Positions 28,174-36,054 of a DNA stretch of 64,000 nt are shown piece after piece (position 1 is the first letter of the stretch; each line of letters starts with the position of its first letter). A program made the position numbers and the translations under genes. Below the pieces are notes generated by a model. The model saw nothing but the letters and a program-made list of their open reading frames with translations, had not been told where the DNA came from and did not search any database. This DNA is from Cereibacter ovatus (GTDB lineage Bacteria; Pseudomonadota; Alphaproteobacteria; Rhodobacterales; Rhodobacteraceae): NCBI RefSeq assembly GCF_900207575.1, contig NZ_OAOQ01000013.1, positions 1 through 64,000 on the forward strand, given 5' to 3'.

Positions 28174-28977
28174 ATGATCAAGCAGGTGATCTGCATCAAC
28201 TGGGGAACGAAATACGGGCCCCGGTTCATTAACCGGCTTTACGGGATGGTGGCGCGCAACATAACGCCGCCCTTCAGCTTCACCTGTTTCACGGACACTG
28301 CCGAAGGCGTTCGCCCCGAGGTGGACTGCCAGCCCCTGCCTGTGCTGGACGTGGCGATGCCCACGAACACCAAGGGCATCTGGCCCAAGGCGCGGCTGTG
28401 GGGCAAGACGCTGGGCACGCTGTCCGGGCCGGTCCTGTTTCTGGATCTCGATCTGGTCATCACCGGCAACATCGACGATTTCTTCACCTATGGCGATCCC
28501 GACCGTGTGATCCTGGCGCGCAACCCCGCGAAACCGTTCGAGAGGTTGGGCCAGACGTCGGTTTTCCGGTTTCCGGTGGGAAAGCTGCTGCCGCTTCAGC
28601 AGAAGTTCATCGCCGATCCGCAGGGCGTGGCCGACGAATACGGCTTCGAACAGCGTTTCGTGACCCGCAACGCCCCGGGCGGGATCGACCTGTTCCCGCG
28701 GGCCTGGGTGCGCCATTTCCGCTATCAGTGCCTGCCGGTGTTTCCGCTGAACCTGATTCTGACGGCGCGTCTTCCCACCGATGCGCGGATCGTGATCTTC
28801 CCCGGCGGCCTTCATCCTGAACATGCGATCAAGGGCGGCTGGTCCGGGCGCGAGGGCTGGAGCCTTGCCCAGCATCTTGCCGGGCTGCGCCGCGTGCCGC
28901 GGCACGGCACACGCTGGCGCTATCTGCGCCATTTCATGCGGCCCGTCCCCTGGGTCGCAGACGCCTGGCACGAGTGA
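28174..28977 (+). CDS. Glycosyltransferase-like protein
   Basis: The 267-aa product looks like a GT-A fold nucleotide-sugar glycosyltransferase. It opens with MIKQVICINWGTKYG and has an aspartate-rich motif LFLDLDLVITGNIDDF near residues 87-102, which occupies the place of the DXD metal-binding motif of GT8-like enzymes. No signal peptide or membrane helix is seen. The start at 28174 is preferred over an earlier in-frame ATG that lies in the terminator region. It overlaps the rlmJ start by one base (TGATG). Donor, acceptor and pathway are unknown. Confidence 0.68.
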   Translation: MIKQVICINWGTKYGPRFINRLYGMVARNITPPFSFTCFTDTAEGVRPEVDCQPLPVLDVAMPTNTKGIWPKARLWGKTLGTLSGPVLFLDLDLVITGNIDDFFTYGDPDRVILARNPAKPFERLGQTSVFRFPVGKLLPLQQKFIADPQGVADEYGFEQRFVTRNAPGGIDLFPRAWVRHFRYQCLPVFPLNLILTARLPTDARIVIFPGGLHPEHAIKGGWSGREGWSLAQHLAGLRRVPRHGTRWRYLRHFMRPVPWVADAWHE

Positions 28978-29765
28978 TGCTGTCCTATCAACATATCTAC
29001 CACGCGGGCAATCTGGCCGATGTTCACAAGCACGCGCTGCTGTGCGCGATGCTGGATTACATGGTGCAGAAGCCGAAACCGCTGACCTATATCGAAACCC
29101 ACGCCGGCCGCGGGCTTTACGATCTGACCGCGCCCGAAGCGGTCAAGACCGGCGAAGCGGCGCAGGGGATCGCAGCCGTCGAGGCGCGGCTTCCGGCCGA
29201 TCATCCTTATCGGCGGCTTCTGGCGCAGGAACGCGCACTGCGGGGGCCGAACGCCTATCCCGGCTCGCCGCTGCTGGCCGCGCTGTCGCTGCGCGACGGC
29301 GACGTGATGCATCTGGCGGAACTGCACCCGCAGGAATTCCGGGCGCTGGCCGAGGTGATGGCCCCCTGGGGCGCGCATCTGCGGGCCGAGGACGGCTTTC
29401 GCGCCGCCCTTGCGCTGACCCCGCCCACCCCGCGCCGCGGGCTGATGCTGATCGACCCGAGCTATGAGGTGAAGGCCGATTACGACGCGATCCCGAAACA
29501 CATGGCCACGATCCATCGCAAATGGAACGTGGGCACGCTGGCGCTGTGGTATCCGCTGCTGCCGGGCGGGCTGCACCGGCCGATGGTCGCGGCGCTGACG
29601 CAGACCTTCCCCGACGCGCTGTGTCACGAGGTCCGCTTTCCCCCCGCCCGCGAGGGGCATGGGCTGATCGGCTCGGGGATGTTCATCGTCAACCCGCCCT
29701 GGGGAACCGAGGCGGAGGCCACCCGGCTGACCACGCTTTTCGCAGGACTTGGGGGGCCGCAATGA
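28977..29765 (+). CDS. rlmJ: 23S rRNA (adenine2030-N6)-methyltransferase RlmJ
   Basis: A 262-aa S-adenosylmethionine-dependent methyltransferase. The N-terminus MLSYQHIYHAGNLADVHKH strongly matches RlmJ, followed by the AdoMet-binding stretch ETHAGRGLYDL, the catalytic-type motif LIDPSYEVKADY (D/N-PP/S-Y class) near residue 160, and a C-terminal GSGMFIVNPPW. The start is placed at 28977, overlapping the previous stop, which gives the usual N-terminus. A GTG one codon earlier is possible. It modifies 23S rRNA in the cytoplasm and is coupled by ATGA to the DUF1330 gene. Confidence 0.92.
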   Translation: MLSYQHIYHAGNLADVHKHALLCAMLDYMVQKPKPLTYIETHAGRGLYDLTAPEAVKTGEAAQGIAAVEARLPADHPYRRLLAQERALRGPNAYPGSPLLAALSLRDGDVMHLAELHPQEFRALAEVMAPWGAHLRAEDGFRAALALTPPTPRRGLMLIDPSYEVKADYDAIPKHMATIHRKWNVGTLALWYPLLPGGLHRPMVAALTQTFPDALCHEVRFPPAREGHGLIGSGMFIVNPPWGTEAEATRLTTLFAGLGGPQ

Positions 29766-30055
29766 CCAAGGGCTACTGGATCGGCCATATCGACGTGCAG
29801 GATGCGGCGGCCTATGACGCCTATCGTCAGGCCAATGCCCCGGCCTTTGCCCGATATGGCGGGCGCTTTCTGGTGCGGGGCGGCGCGCAGCGCGTGGTCG
29901 AGGGCCAGTTGCGCGCCCGTGCGGTGGTGATCGAGTTTCCCAGCCTGGACGCCGCCCTTGCCTGCTATGACAGCCCGGACTATCAACGGGCGCTGGCGCT
30001 GCGCTTGCCGGTCTCGGTGGCCGATCTGGCCATCGTCGAGGGCTGGGGCGGCTGA
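29762..30055 (+). CDS. DUF1330 domain protein
   Basis: A 97-aa protein with the DUF1330 pattern (KGYWIGHIDVQDAAAYDAYR at the start, then FLVRGGAQRVVEG and VVIEFPSLDAALACYDSPDY). These form small dimeric alpha-beta barrel folds of unknown biochemical role. The ATG at 29762 overlaps the rlmJ stop by 4 bp, so the gene is translationally coupled to it. It is probably cytoplasmic. The family is clear, but a function is not. Confidence 0.88.
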   Translation: MTKGYWIGHIDVQDAAAYDAYRQANAPAFARYGGRFLVRGGAQRVVEGQLRARAVVIEFPSLDAALACYDSPDYQRALALRLPVSVADLAIVEGWGG

Positions 30056-30104
30056 ACCCCGCCCGGCCGTTGGCATCCCCGCGCGGCTGCCTTATATCGG
30101 ACGC

Positions 30105-30542
30105 ATGTTTGAAAACCTGCTGCGCCGTCTGACGGCCCCCGCCCCCGACCGCCTGCCCGAACCCGACGCGGATCTTGCGCTGGCGGCGCTTCTGGTGCGC
30201 GTGGCCCGCGCCGATGGCCATTATGACCCGGCCGAGATCGCACGGATCGACCGGGTTCTGGCCCGCCGCCGCGGCCTGACGCCAGCCGATGCCGTGGCGC
30301 TGCGACAACAGGCCGAGACGCTGGAAGCCGAGGCCCCCGATACCGTGCGCTTCACCCGCGCCCTGAAAGAGGCCGTCCCGGTCGAGGATCGCTTTGCGCT
30401 GATGCAGGCGCTGTGGGCGGTGGCGCTGGCCGATGGCAGCCGCGACGATGGCGAGGATCAGGTGCTGCGTCTGGTGGCGAACCTGCTTGGGCTGACCGAT
30501 CAGGAGTCGGCCATGGCCCGCCGCCGGGCCGAGGTCGGCTAA
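30105..30542 (+). CDS. TerB family (DjlA N-terminal-like) protein
   Basis: This 145-aa all-helical protein has the TerB domain signature ADLALAALLVRVARADGHYD near residues 20-40 and LWAVALADGSRDDGEDQVLRLVANLLGL near 103-130. The acidic DG(H/S)xxxxE pattern is repeated twice and probably binds metal. The ATG at 30105 starts at MFENLLRRL, 49 bp after the DUF1330 stop. No obvious ribosome-binding site is seen. Stand-alone TerB proteins are common in Rhodobacteraceae, and tellurite resistance should not be inferred. It is likely cytoplasmic. Confidence 0.85.
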   Translation: MFENLLRRLTAPAPDRLPEPDADLALAALLVRVARADGHYDPAEIARIDRVLARRRGLTPADAVALRQQAETLEAEAPDTVRFTRALKEAVPVEDRFALMQALWAVALADGSRDDGEDQVLRLVANLLGLTDQESAMARRRAEVG

Positions 30543-30667
30543 GCCCGCCCGAACGACCGGCGCAGCCTGCCGGATAGGCCAAGGAACCCCACGTCCCGGC
30601 AGATGAACCTTGCCTTGCGCCCGGTTTTGCGCCCTACTCGACCGTCCTGGACAATGAGCAAGCCGAC

Positions 30668-31465
30668 GTGACCGCCCGAACCGAAGATCAACCCCGGACG
30701 AACGCCGCCCCCGTCATCGAGATTCGCGACCTCCACAAAAGCTATGGCAGCCTAGAGGTGCTGAAGGGCGTCGATCTGGTGGCGCCGCGCGGTCATGTGG
30801 TATCGCTGATCGGCTCGTCCGGGTCGGGCAAATCCACGCTGCTGCGATGCTGTAACCTGCTGGAAGACAGCCAGCAGGGCGAGATCCTGTTCGAGGGCGA
30901 AGCCGTGCGCTGGAAGGGCGAGGGCATGGCCCGCCACCCCGCCGACCGCGCGCAGGTGATCCGCATCCGAACCAACCTGTCGATGGTGTTCCAGCAGTTC
31001 AACCTGTGGTCGCATCTGACGATTCTGCAAAACGTGATGGAGGCGCCGGTCACGGTGCTGGGCCGCCCCCGCGCCGAGGTCGAAGCCGCGGCCCGGCGCT
31101 ATCTGGACAAGGTGGGCATCGGCGACAAATGCGATGCCTATCCCGCGCAGCTTTCAGGTGGCCAGCAGCAGCGCGCCGCCATCGCCCGCGCGCTGTGCAT
31201 GGAACCCCGCGCGCTGCTGTTTGACGAACCGACCTCGGCGCTGGACCCCGAACTGGAACAAGAGGTGGTGCGCGTCATCAAGGCCTTGGCCGAAGAAGGC
31301 CGCACCATGCTGCTTGTCACCCATGACATGCGGATGGCGGCGGATCTGTCCGATCACGTCGTCTTTCTGCATCAGGGCAGGATCGAGGAACAGGGCCCGC
31401 CCGACCGGCTGTTCGGCGCCCCGCAGACCGACCGTCTGCGCCAGTTCCTGTCCGTCACTGCCTGA
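30668..31465 (+). CDS. Polar amino-acid-type ABC transporter ATP-binding protein
   Basis: The 265-aa ATPase of the HisP/GlnQ family has Walker A GSSGSGKS at about 53-60, the family insertion with FNLWSHLTILQNVMEAP, signature LSGGQQQRAAIARAL, Walker B ALLFDEPTSALDPEL and THDMRMAADLSDHV. The start is a GTG at 30668. The conserved part begins at residue 16 (VIEIRDLHKSYG), so the first 15 residues are an extension. A five-codon ORF (ATG at 30653) ends on this GTG, which could couple the start. It is the first gene of the transport and catabolism cluster running to 40.2 kb. Confidence 0.9.
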   Translation: MTARTEDQPRTNAAPVIEIRDLHKSYGSLEVLKGVDLVAPRGHVVSLIGSSGSGKSTLLRCCNLLEDSQQGEILFEGEAVRWKGEGMARHPADRAQVIRIRTNLSMVFQQFNLWSHLTILQNVMEAPVTVLGRPRAEVEAAARRYLDKVGIGDKCDAYPAQLSGGQQQRAAIARALCMEPRALLFDEPTSALDPELEQEVVRVIKALAEEGRTMLLVTHDMRMAADLSDHVVFLHQGRIEEQGPPDRLFGAPQTDRLRQFLSVTA

Positions 31466-31500
31466 CCAGACATCAATAACAAACCGACTGGGAGAACCTG

Positions 31501-32229
31501 ATGAAAAAGCTGATCCTGACCACCGCGGTTCTTGCGCTGGCTGCCGGGACCGCATGGGCGCAGCAGACCGTGCGCATGGGAACCGAGGGCGCCTACCCTC
31601 CCTACAACTTCATCGACAACGCCACCGGCGAGGTCGCAGGCTTCGAGCGTGAACTGGGCGACGAGTTGTGCAAGCGCGCCGAACTGACCTGCACCTGGGT
31701 CCAGAACGAATGGGACAGCATCATCCCCAACCTTCAGTCCGGCAACTATGACACGATCATGGCCGGGATGAGCATCACCGACGAACGCAAGGAAGTGATT
31801 GACTTCACCCAGAACTACTATCCGCCGACCGCCTCGGCCTATGCGGCGATAACGGCGGATGCCGATATCAAGGGCGGCGTGGTGGCGGCCCAGATTGGCA
31901 CGATCCAGGCCAGCCACGTCGCAGAATCGGGCGCCACGCTGCTGGAATTCGCCACCGGCGACGAGGCCGTGGCCGCGGTGCGCAACGGCGAGGCCGATGC
32001 GGTCTTTGCCGACAAGGATTTCCTTGTGCCCTTCGTGACCGAATCGAACGGCGAGTTCAGCTTCATCGGCGACGATATCCCCCTTGGTGGCGGCATCGGC
32101 ATGGGCGTGCGCAAAAGCGACACCGAGATGAAGGCCAAGTTCGACGCCGCCATCCAGTCGATGAAGGATGACGGCACGCTGAACACGCTGCTGAAGAAGT
32201 GGTTCGGCGAAGAAACCCTGACCTTCTGA
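31501..32229 (+). CDS. Amino-acid/amine ABC transporter substrate-binding protein
   Basis: A 242-aa periplasmic binding protein of family 3. The signal peptide MKKLILTTAVLALAAGTAWA is typical, with cleavage at AWA-QQ near residue 20. The mature protein starts with the usual MGTEGAYPPYNFID and has the two cysteines of RAELTCTW and CKRA for a likely disulfide. GGGAGA precedes the ATG. It would capture a polar amino acid or cationic amine for the adjacent permeases. The downstream ligases and oxidase suggest an amine or a diamino acid, but this is inferred. A 9-bp hairpin follows its stop. Confidence 0.88.
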   Translation: MKKLILTTAVLALAAGTAWAQQTVRMGTEGAYPPYNFIDNATGEVAGFERELGDELCKRAELTCTWVQNEWDSIIPNLQSGNYDTIMAGMSITDERKEVIDFTQNYYPPTASAYAAITADADIKGGVVAAQIGTIQASHVAESGATLLEFATGDEAVAAVRNGEADAVFADKDFLVPFVTESNGEFSFIGDDIPLGGGIGMGVRKSDTEMKAKFDAAIQSMKDDGTLNTLLKKWFGEETLTF

Positions 32230-32237
32230 TCGAAAGG

Positions 32238-32261
32238 AAGGGGGGCCGTCGCGCCCCCCTT
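32238..32261 (+). other. Stable intercistronic hairpin after binding-protein gene
   Basis: AAGGGGGGC and GCCCCCCTT form a perfect 9-bp stem with a 6-nt loop, 8 nt after the binding-protein stop and 8 nt before the permease ATG. As with the hairpin at 9084-9111, it could make the binding protein more abundant than the permeases. It also would mask the permease ribosome-binding region. Confidence 0.7.
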
Positions 32262-32269
32262 GCCACCGC

Positions 32270-33151
32270 ATGTTTGCAAGTTGCGCCGATCCCGCATCGC
32301 TTCACGGCCTGAACTGGCTGATCTGCTACCTCACCTCGGGGTCGCATATCGCCTTTTACTGGTCCTTCGTCACGGTGCTGGTGCTGCTGGCGGTGACTGC
32401 GCCCACGGCGCTGGCCTTCGGCTTTGCCGGGGCGGTGGCGGCGCGCTCGCCGGTCTGGCCGCTGTCGCTGCTGGGGCGGACCTATACGGCGATGGTCCGC
32501 GGCATTCCCGACATCGTGTTCTTCCTGTTCTTCGTGATCGCGCTGGATCAGGGCATCGAATGGGTCGTGCATCAGATGCGCTGCCCCGACTGGACCGAGC
32601 CGGTCCGGCAGGGCCTTGAATTCCGCGTCTGCCCCGAGGCAAAGATGCCCAGCGGCAACGCCGCGCAGATCTGGCACCAGATCTATGGCTTCTTTCTGGC
32701 GGTGATGACCTTTGCGCTGGTGTTCGGCGCCTTCGTGTCGAACGTGCTGACCGGGGCCATGGCCGCGGTGCCGCGGGCCCAGCTTGAAACCGCCGAAAGC
32801 TATGGCATGACACAAGGACAGGTGTTCCGTCGTATCCTTGTGCCGCAGATGTGGATCTATGCGCTGCCGGGGCTGTCGAACCTGTGGATGATCCTGATCA
32901 AGGCCACGCCGCTGCTGTTCCTGCTGGGCGTGCAGGATATCGTGTTCTGGGCACGGGAACTGGGCGGCACCAAGACCTCGCTTTATGCCTTTCCGCACCC
33001 CGACTGGCGGCTGTGGTACTTCCTGTTCCTGCTTGTCTTCTACCTTGCCATGACGCGCGTCTCTGAGATCGTGCTGGGCCGGCTGACCCGCCGGCTGAGT
33101 TTCGGTCAGGCCACCGCGGCCGGCGAGGCGCAGCGAAAGGCCGCCGCATGA
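32270..33151 (+). CDS. Amino-acid-type ABC transporter permease (HisQ-like)
   Basis: This 293-aa membrane protein is a HisQ/ArtQ-type permease. An EAA-like loop is visible at LETAESYGMTQGQVFRRILV around residues 168-187. It is longer than usual (about 230-240 aa) because of an N-terminal extension rich in cysteine and tryptophan (MFASCADPASLHGLNWLICY) and a soluble insertion with two cysteines between the second and third helices (MRCPDWTEPVRQ...VCPEAK, about 102-127), probably periplasmic. Its stop overlaps the next permease start as ATGA. Confidence 0.88.
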   Translation: MFASCADPASLHGLNWLICYLTSGSHIAFYWSFVTVLVLLAVTAPTALAFGFAGAVAARSPVWPLSLLGRTYTAMVRGIPDIVFFLFFVIALDQGIEWVVHQMRCPDWTEPVRQGLEFRVCPEAKMPSGNAAQIWHQIYGFFLAVMTFALVFGAFVSNVLTGAMAAVPRAQLETAESYGMTQGQVFRRILVPQMWIYALPGLSNLWMILIKATPLLFLLGVQDIVFWARELGGTKTSLYAFPHPDWRLWYFLFLLVFYLAMTRVSEIVLGRLTRRLSFGQATAAGEAQRKAAA

Positions 33152-33975
33152 CCTGCTGGAACACCATCGGCGATTATGCCTTCCGTTCGCTGGGCTATGG
33201 CGAACGGCTGCTGCCAAGAACCGACTTCACGATCTGTCAGCAGTTCACGCTGATCGGATCGGGGATGATCTGGAACATCTATTTCGGGGTTCTGGCGCTG
33301 GCGACGGGCTTCTTTCTGGCCAATGCGCTGGCGATGGCGCGGGCCGCGCGTTCGCCCGTTCTGCGCAAACCCGCCGACTGGTTCATCTTCGTCTTTCGCG
33401 GCTCGCCCTTGTTCATCCAGTTCTTTCTGGCCTACGAGACGCTGGTGATGCTGCCACGGGCGGGGATCGACGTCCTTGGGATCACGGTCGAGACGGCATG
33501 GCTGACCAAGGCATGGGCCGGCGCGCTGATCGTGCTGTTTCTGAACACCGCCGCCTATTCGGCCGAGATCTTCCACGGTGCGCTGATGGCGATCCCGAAG
33601 GGCGATCTGGAAGCCGCCGACGCCTATGGCTTTTCCGGCTGGAAGAAGTTCCGCCGCATCCAGTGGCCGACCATGCTGCGCCTTGCCTGGCCTGCCTATA
33701 CCAACGAGGCGATCTTTCTGTTTCACGCCACCACGCTGGTGTTCTTCTCTGGTTTTCCGGCGTTTCAGCAGCGTGGCGACGCGCTTTATTACGCGAAATA
33801 TTTCGCGGACAAGACCTTCAACCCCTTCGTGCCTTACCCCATCGTGGCCTTCTATTTCATCTGCCTCACGCTTCTTGTGATCTGGCTGTTCGGGCTGATG
33901 AACCGAAGGCTGAACCGCCATCTGCCGGCCAATGTCCGGCCGCGGATCAGGGTCAGGCCGCAGCTCATCAGGTGA
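33148..33975 (+). CDS. Amino-acid-type ABC transporter permease (HisM-like)
   Basis: The 275-aa second permease of the importer also has an N-terminal extension (MTCWNTIGDYAFRSLGYGER) and a classical EAA-type loop, LEAADAYGFSGWKKFRRIQW, at about 152-171. About five hydrophobic segments are present. The start overlaps the first permease stop by 4 bp, and the stop is immediately adjacent to the ATG of the first ligase gene. The two permeases together with the ATPase at 30668 form a complete importer. Confidence 0.88.
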   Translation: MTCWNTIGDYAFRSLGYGERLLPRTDFTICQQFTLIGSGMIWNIYFGVLALATGFFLANALAMARAARSPVLRKPADWFIFVFRGSPLFIQFFLAYETLVMLPRAGIDVLGITVETAWLTKAWAGALIVLFLNTAAYSAEIFHGALMAIPKGDLEAADAYGFSGWKKFRRIQWPTMLRLAWPAYTNEAIFLFHATTLVFFSGFPAFQQRGDALYYAKYFADKTFNPFVPYPIVAFYFICLTLLVIWLFGLMNRRLNRHLPANVRPRIRVRPQLIR

Positions 33976-35316
33976 ATGATGAAAGACTGGCTAAGAAAAC
34001 ACCCCCAGGTCCGCACGATCCGCGTGGCGGCGGTGGATCTGAACGGGCAGGCACGCGGCAAGCGCATCCCGGCGCGCTTTGCCGACAAGGTGGTAAAGGA
34101 CGGCACGCGGTTTCCGTTCTCGGTGCTGAATCTGGACATCTGGGGCGAGGATATCGACGACAGCCCGCTGGTGTTCGAACAGGGCGACGCCGACGGCATC
34201 CTGCGCCCGACCGAACGCGGCTTCATGCCGATGCCCTGGCTTGAGGCGCCGACCGCGCTCTTGCCGATCTGGATGTTCCGCGAGGATGGCCGCCCCTACG
34301 AGGGCGACCCCCGCCACGCACTGCGCGCGGTGGTTGACCGCTACAAGGCCCGCGGCCTGACCCCGGTCGTCGCGGTCGAGCTGGAGTTCTTCCTGATCGA
34401 CGACAGCGGCAAGACGCTTCAGGTGCCGCTGTCGCCGCGATCGGGCAAGCGCAGAAAGGCGGCCGAGACGCTGTCGATCCGGGCACTGGATGCCTTCGAC
34501 ACCTTCTTCACCGACCTTTACGACGCCTGCGAGGCGATGGACATTCCCGCCGATACCGCCACCTCGGAAACCGGCCTTGGCCAGTTCGAGGTCAACCTGA
34601 TGCATTGCGACGACGCGCTTCGCGCCGCCGATGATGCCTGGCTGTTCAAGCTGCTGGTCAAGGGGCTGGCCCGCCGGCACGGGTTCGCCGCCAGCTTCAT
34701 GGCCAAGCCCTACCCGGAATATTCCGGCTCGGGGCTGCATATGCATTTCTCGGTGCTGGACCCGCAAGGCCGCAACGTGTTCGACAGCGGCGGCCCCAAG
34801 GGCACCGCGATGATGCGCCACGCGGTGGCGGGCTGCCTGAACGCGATGCACGATTCAACGCTGATCTTCGCGCCGCATGCCAACAGCTATGAACGGCTGG
34901 TGCCGGGGATGCATGCGCCGACCGCGATTTCGTGGGGATACGAAAACCGCACCACCGCCGTCCGCATCCCTGCCGGCAACCCCGCGGCGCGCCGGATCGA
35001 ACACCGTGTCGCGGGCGGCGACGTGAACCCCTATCTGCTGGTGGCCTCGATCCTTGGTGCCGCGCTGACCGGGATCGAGGACGCCGAGGAACCGCCGCCC
35101 GCCATCATGGGCAATGCCTATGCGCTGGAAGATCTGCCACAGATCCCGCCGAATTGGGATGCCGCAATCGACGCGTTCGAGAAATCGGCGGTCCTGCCGC
35201 GCATCCTGCCGCGCGAACTGATCCGCAACTATGTGCTGACCAAGCGGCAGGAACGCCACTACATTGCGGAACTCTCGCCCGAGGAACAGGTCGAGCTTTA
35301 CCTTGATACGGTCTGA
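33976..35316 (+). CDS. Glutamine synthetase family ligase, gamma-glutamylamine type (first)
   Basis: The 446-aa protein has a glutamine synthetase fold but is not a GlnA: it fits the gamma-glutamylputrescine/gamma-glutamylamide synthetase group, which uses ATP to attach glutamate to an amine. Metal and substrate motifs are EVELEFF-type (VAVELEFFLIDD, about 132-143), ETGLGQFEVNL, GSGLHMHFSVLD and RIEHRVAGGDVNPYL. The start is directly after the permease stop, with AGGTGA before it, and an ATG follows one codon later. The amine substrate is unknown. The paralogue at 36055 shares the architecture but diverges, so the two may have different substrates or form a complex. Confidence 0.85.
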   Translation: MMKDWLRKHPQVRTIRVAAVDLNGQARGKRIPARFADKVVKDGTRFPFSVLNLDIWGEDIDDSPLVFEQGDADGILRPTERGFMPMPWLEAPTALLPIWMFREDGRPYEGDPRHALRAVVDRYKARGLTPVVAVELEFFLIDDSGKTLQVPLSPRSGKRRKAAETLSIRALDAFDTFFTDLYDACEAMDIPADTATSETGLGQFEVNLMHCDDALRAADDAWLFKLLVKGLARRHGFAASFMAKPYPEYSGSGLHMHFSVLDPQGRNVFDSGGPKGTAMMRHAVAGCLNAMHDSTLIFAPHANSYERLVPGMHAPTAISWGYENRTTAVRIPAGNPAARRIEHRVAGGDVNPYLLVASILGAALTGIEDAEEPPPAIMGNAYALEDLPQIPPNWDAAIDAFEKSAVLPRILPRELIRNYVLTKRQERHYIAELSPEEQVELYLDTV

Positions 35317-35375
35317 GCCCTTGCCGCCCGTCCATCTCGGGATTACCTTCGTCGTCTGACAATTTCGGACAATTC

Positions 35376-36053
35376 ATGCTGATCGGCATCCTGCAAACGG
35401 GCCACGCGCCCGATGTCCTCTCCGCGACGATGGGGGACTATCCCGACATGTTCCGCCACCTGTTCCAAGGTCAGGACTTCACCTTCCGCGACTATGCCGT
35501 GGTGGACATGAAGTTTCCCGCCGCGGTCGACGACTGCGACGGCTGGCTTCTGACCGGCTCGCGCCATGGTGCCTATGAGGATCACCCCTTCATCCCGCCG
35601 CTGGAGGATTTCATCCGCCGCGCCCATGGGGCCGGGGTGCCGATGGTGGGGATCTGCTTCGGCCACCAGATCATCGCACAGGCATTGGGCGGCCGCGTGG
35701 AACGGTTCGGCGAAGGTTGGGCCGTCGGCCCGACCGCCTATGATTTTGACGGCGAAACCGTGGTGTTGAACGCGTGGCATCGCGATCAGGTGACACAGGT
35801 GCCCGACGGCGCGCAGGTGGTCGCCCGCAACGATTTTTGCGCCAATGCCGCGCTGCTTTACGGCGACCGGGCCTTCACGGTGCAGGCCCACCCCGAATTC
35901 AGCGATGCCTTCATCGACGGTCTGATGCGCACCCGCGGCAAGGGTGTCGTTCCGGATGACCGGATGGCGGCGGCGCAGGCGCGGCTGGGCCGGGGCAACG
36001 ATGCCGGACGTCTTGCCCGGCGGATTTCCGATTTCTTCAGACAGGCACGCTGA
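35376..36053 (+). CDS. Class I glutamine amidotransferase / gamma-glutamyl hydrolase-like
   Basis: A 225-aa cytoplasmic protein with a complete class I glutaminase triad region: nucleophile cysteine in GICFGHQIIAQALGG at about 93-107 and histidine-glutamate in VQAHPEFSDAF. It lacks a synthetase domain. In the Puu pathway, PuuD removes glutamate from gamma-glutamyl-GABA, and the position between two ligases suggests a similar release step. GMP-synthase-like amidotransferases of unknown role have the same motifs, so the assignment rests on context. It begins 59 bp after the first ligase and ends one base before the second. Confidence 0.75.
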   Translation: MLIGILQTGHAPDVLSATMGDYPDMFRHLFQGQDFTFRDYAVVDMKFPAAVDDCDGWLLTGSRHGAYEDHPFIPPLEDFIRRAHGAGVPMVGICFGHQIIAQALGGRVERFGEGWAVGPTAYDFDGETVVLNAWHRDQVTQVPDGAQVVARNDFCANAALLYGDRAFTVQAHPEFSDAFIDGLMRTRGKGVVPDDRMAAAQARLGRGNDAGRLARRISDFFRQAR

Positions 36054-36054
36054 C

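Noticed and set aside
26335-28971. Very long minus-strand open frame (878 codons) over pyrG and the glycosyltransferase gene
   Set aside because: It is antisense to two clear genes. High GC content removes stop codons in shadow frames, and its translation has no family features.
30105-30542. Tellurite-resistance gene
   Set aside because: A TerB domain alone, without other ter genes, does not indicate tellurite resistance.
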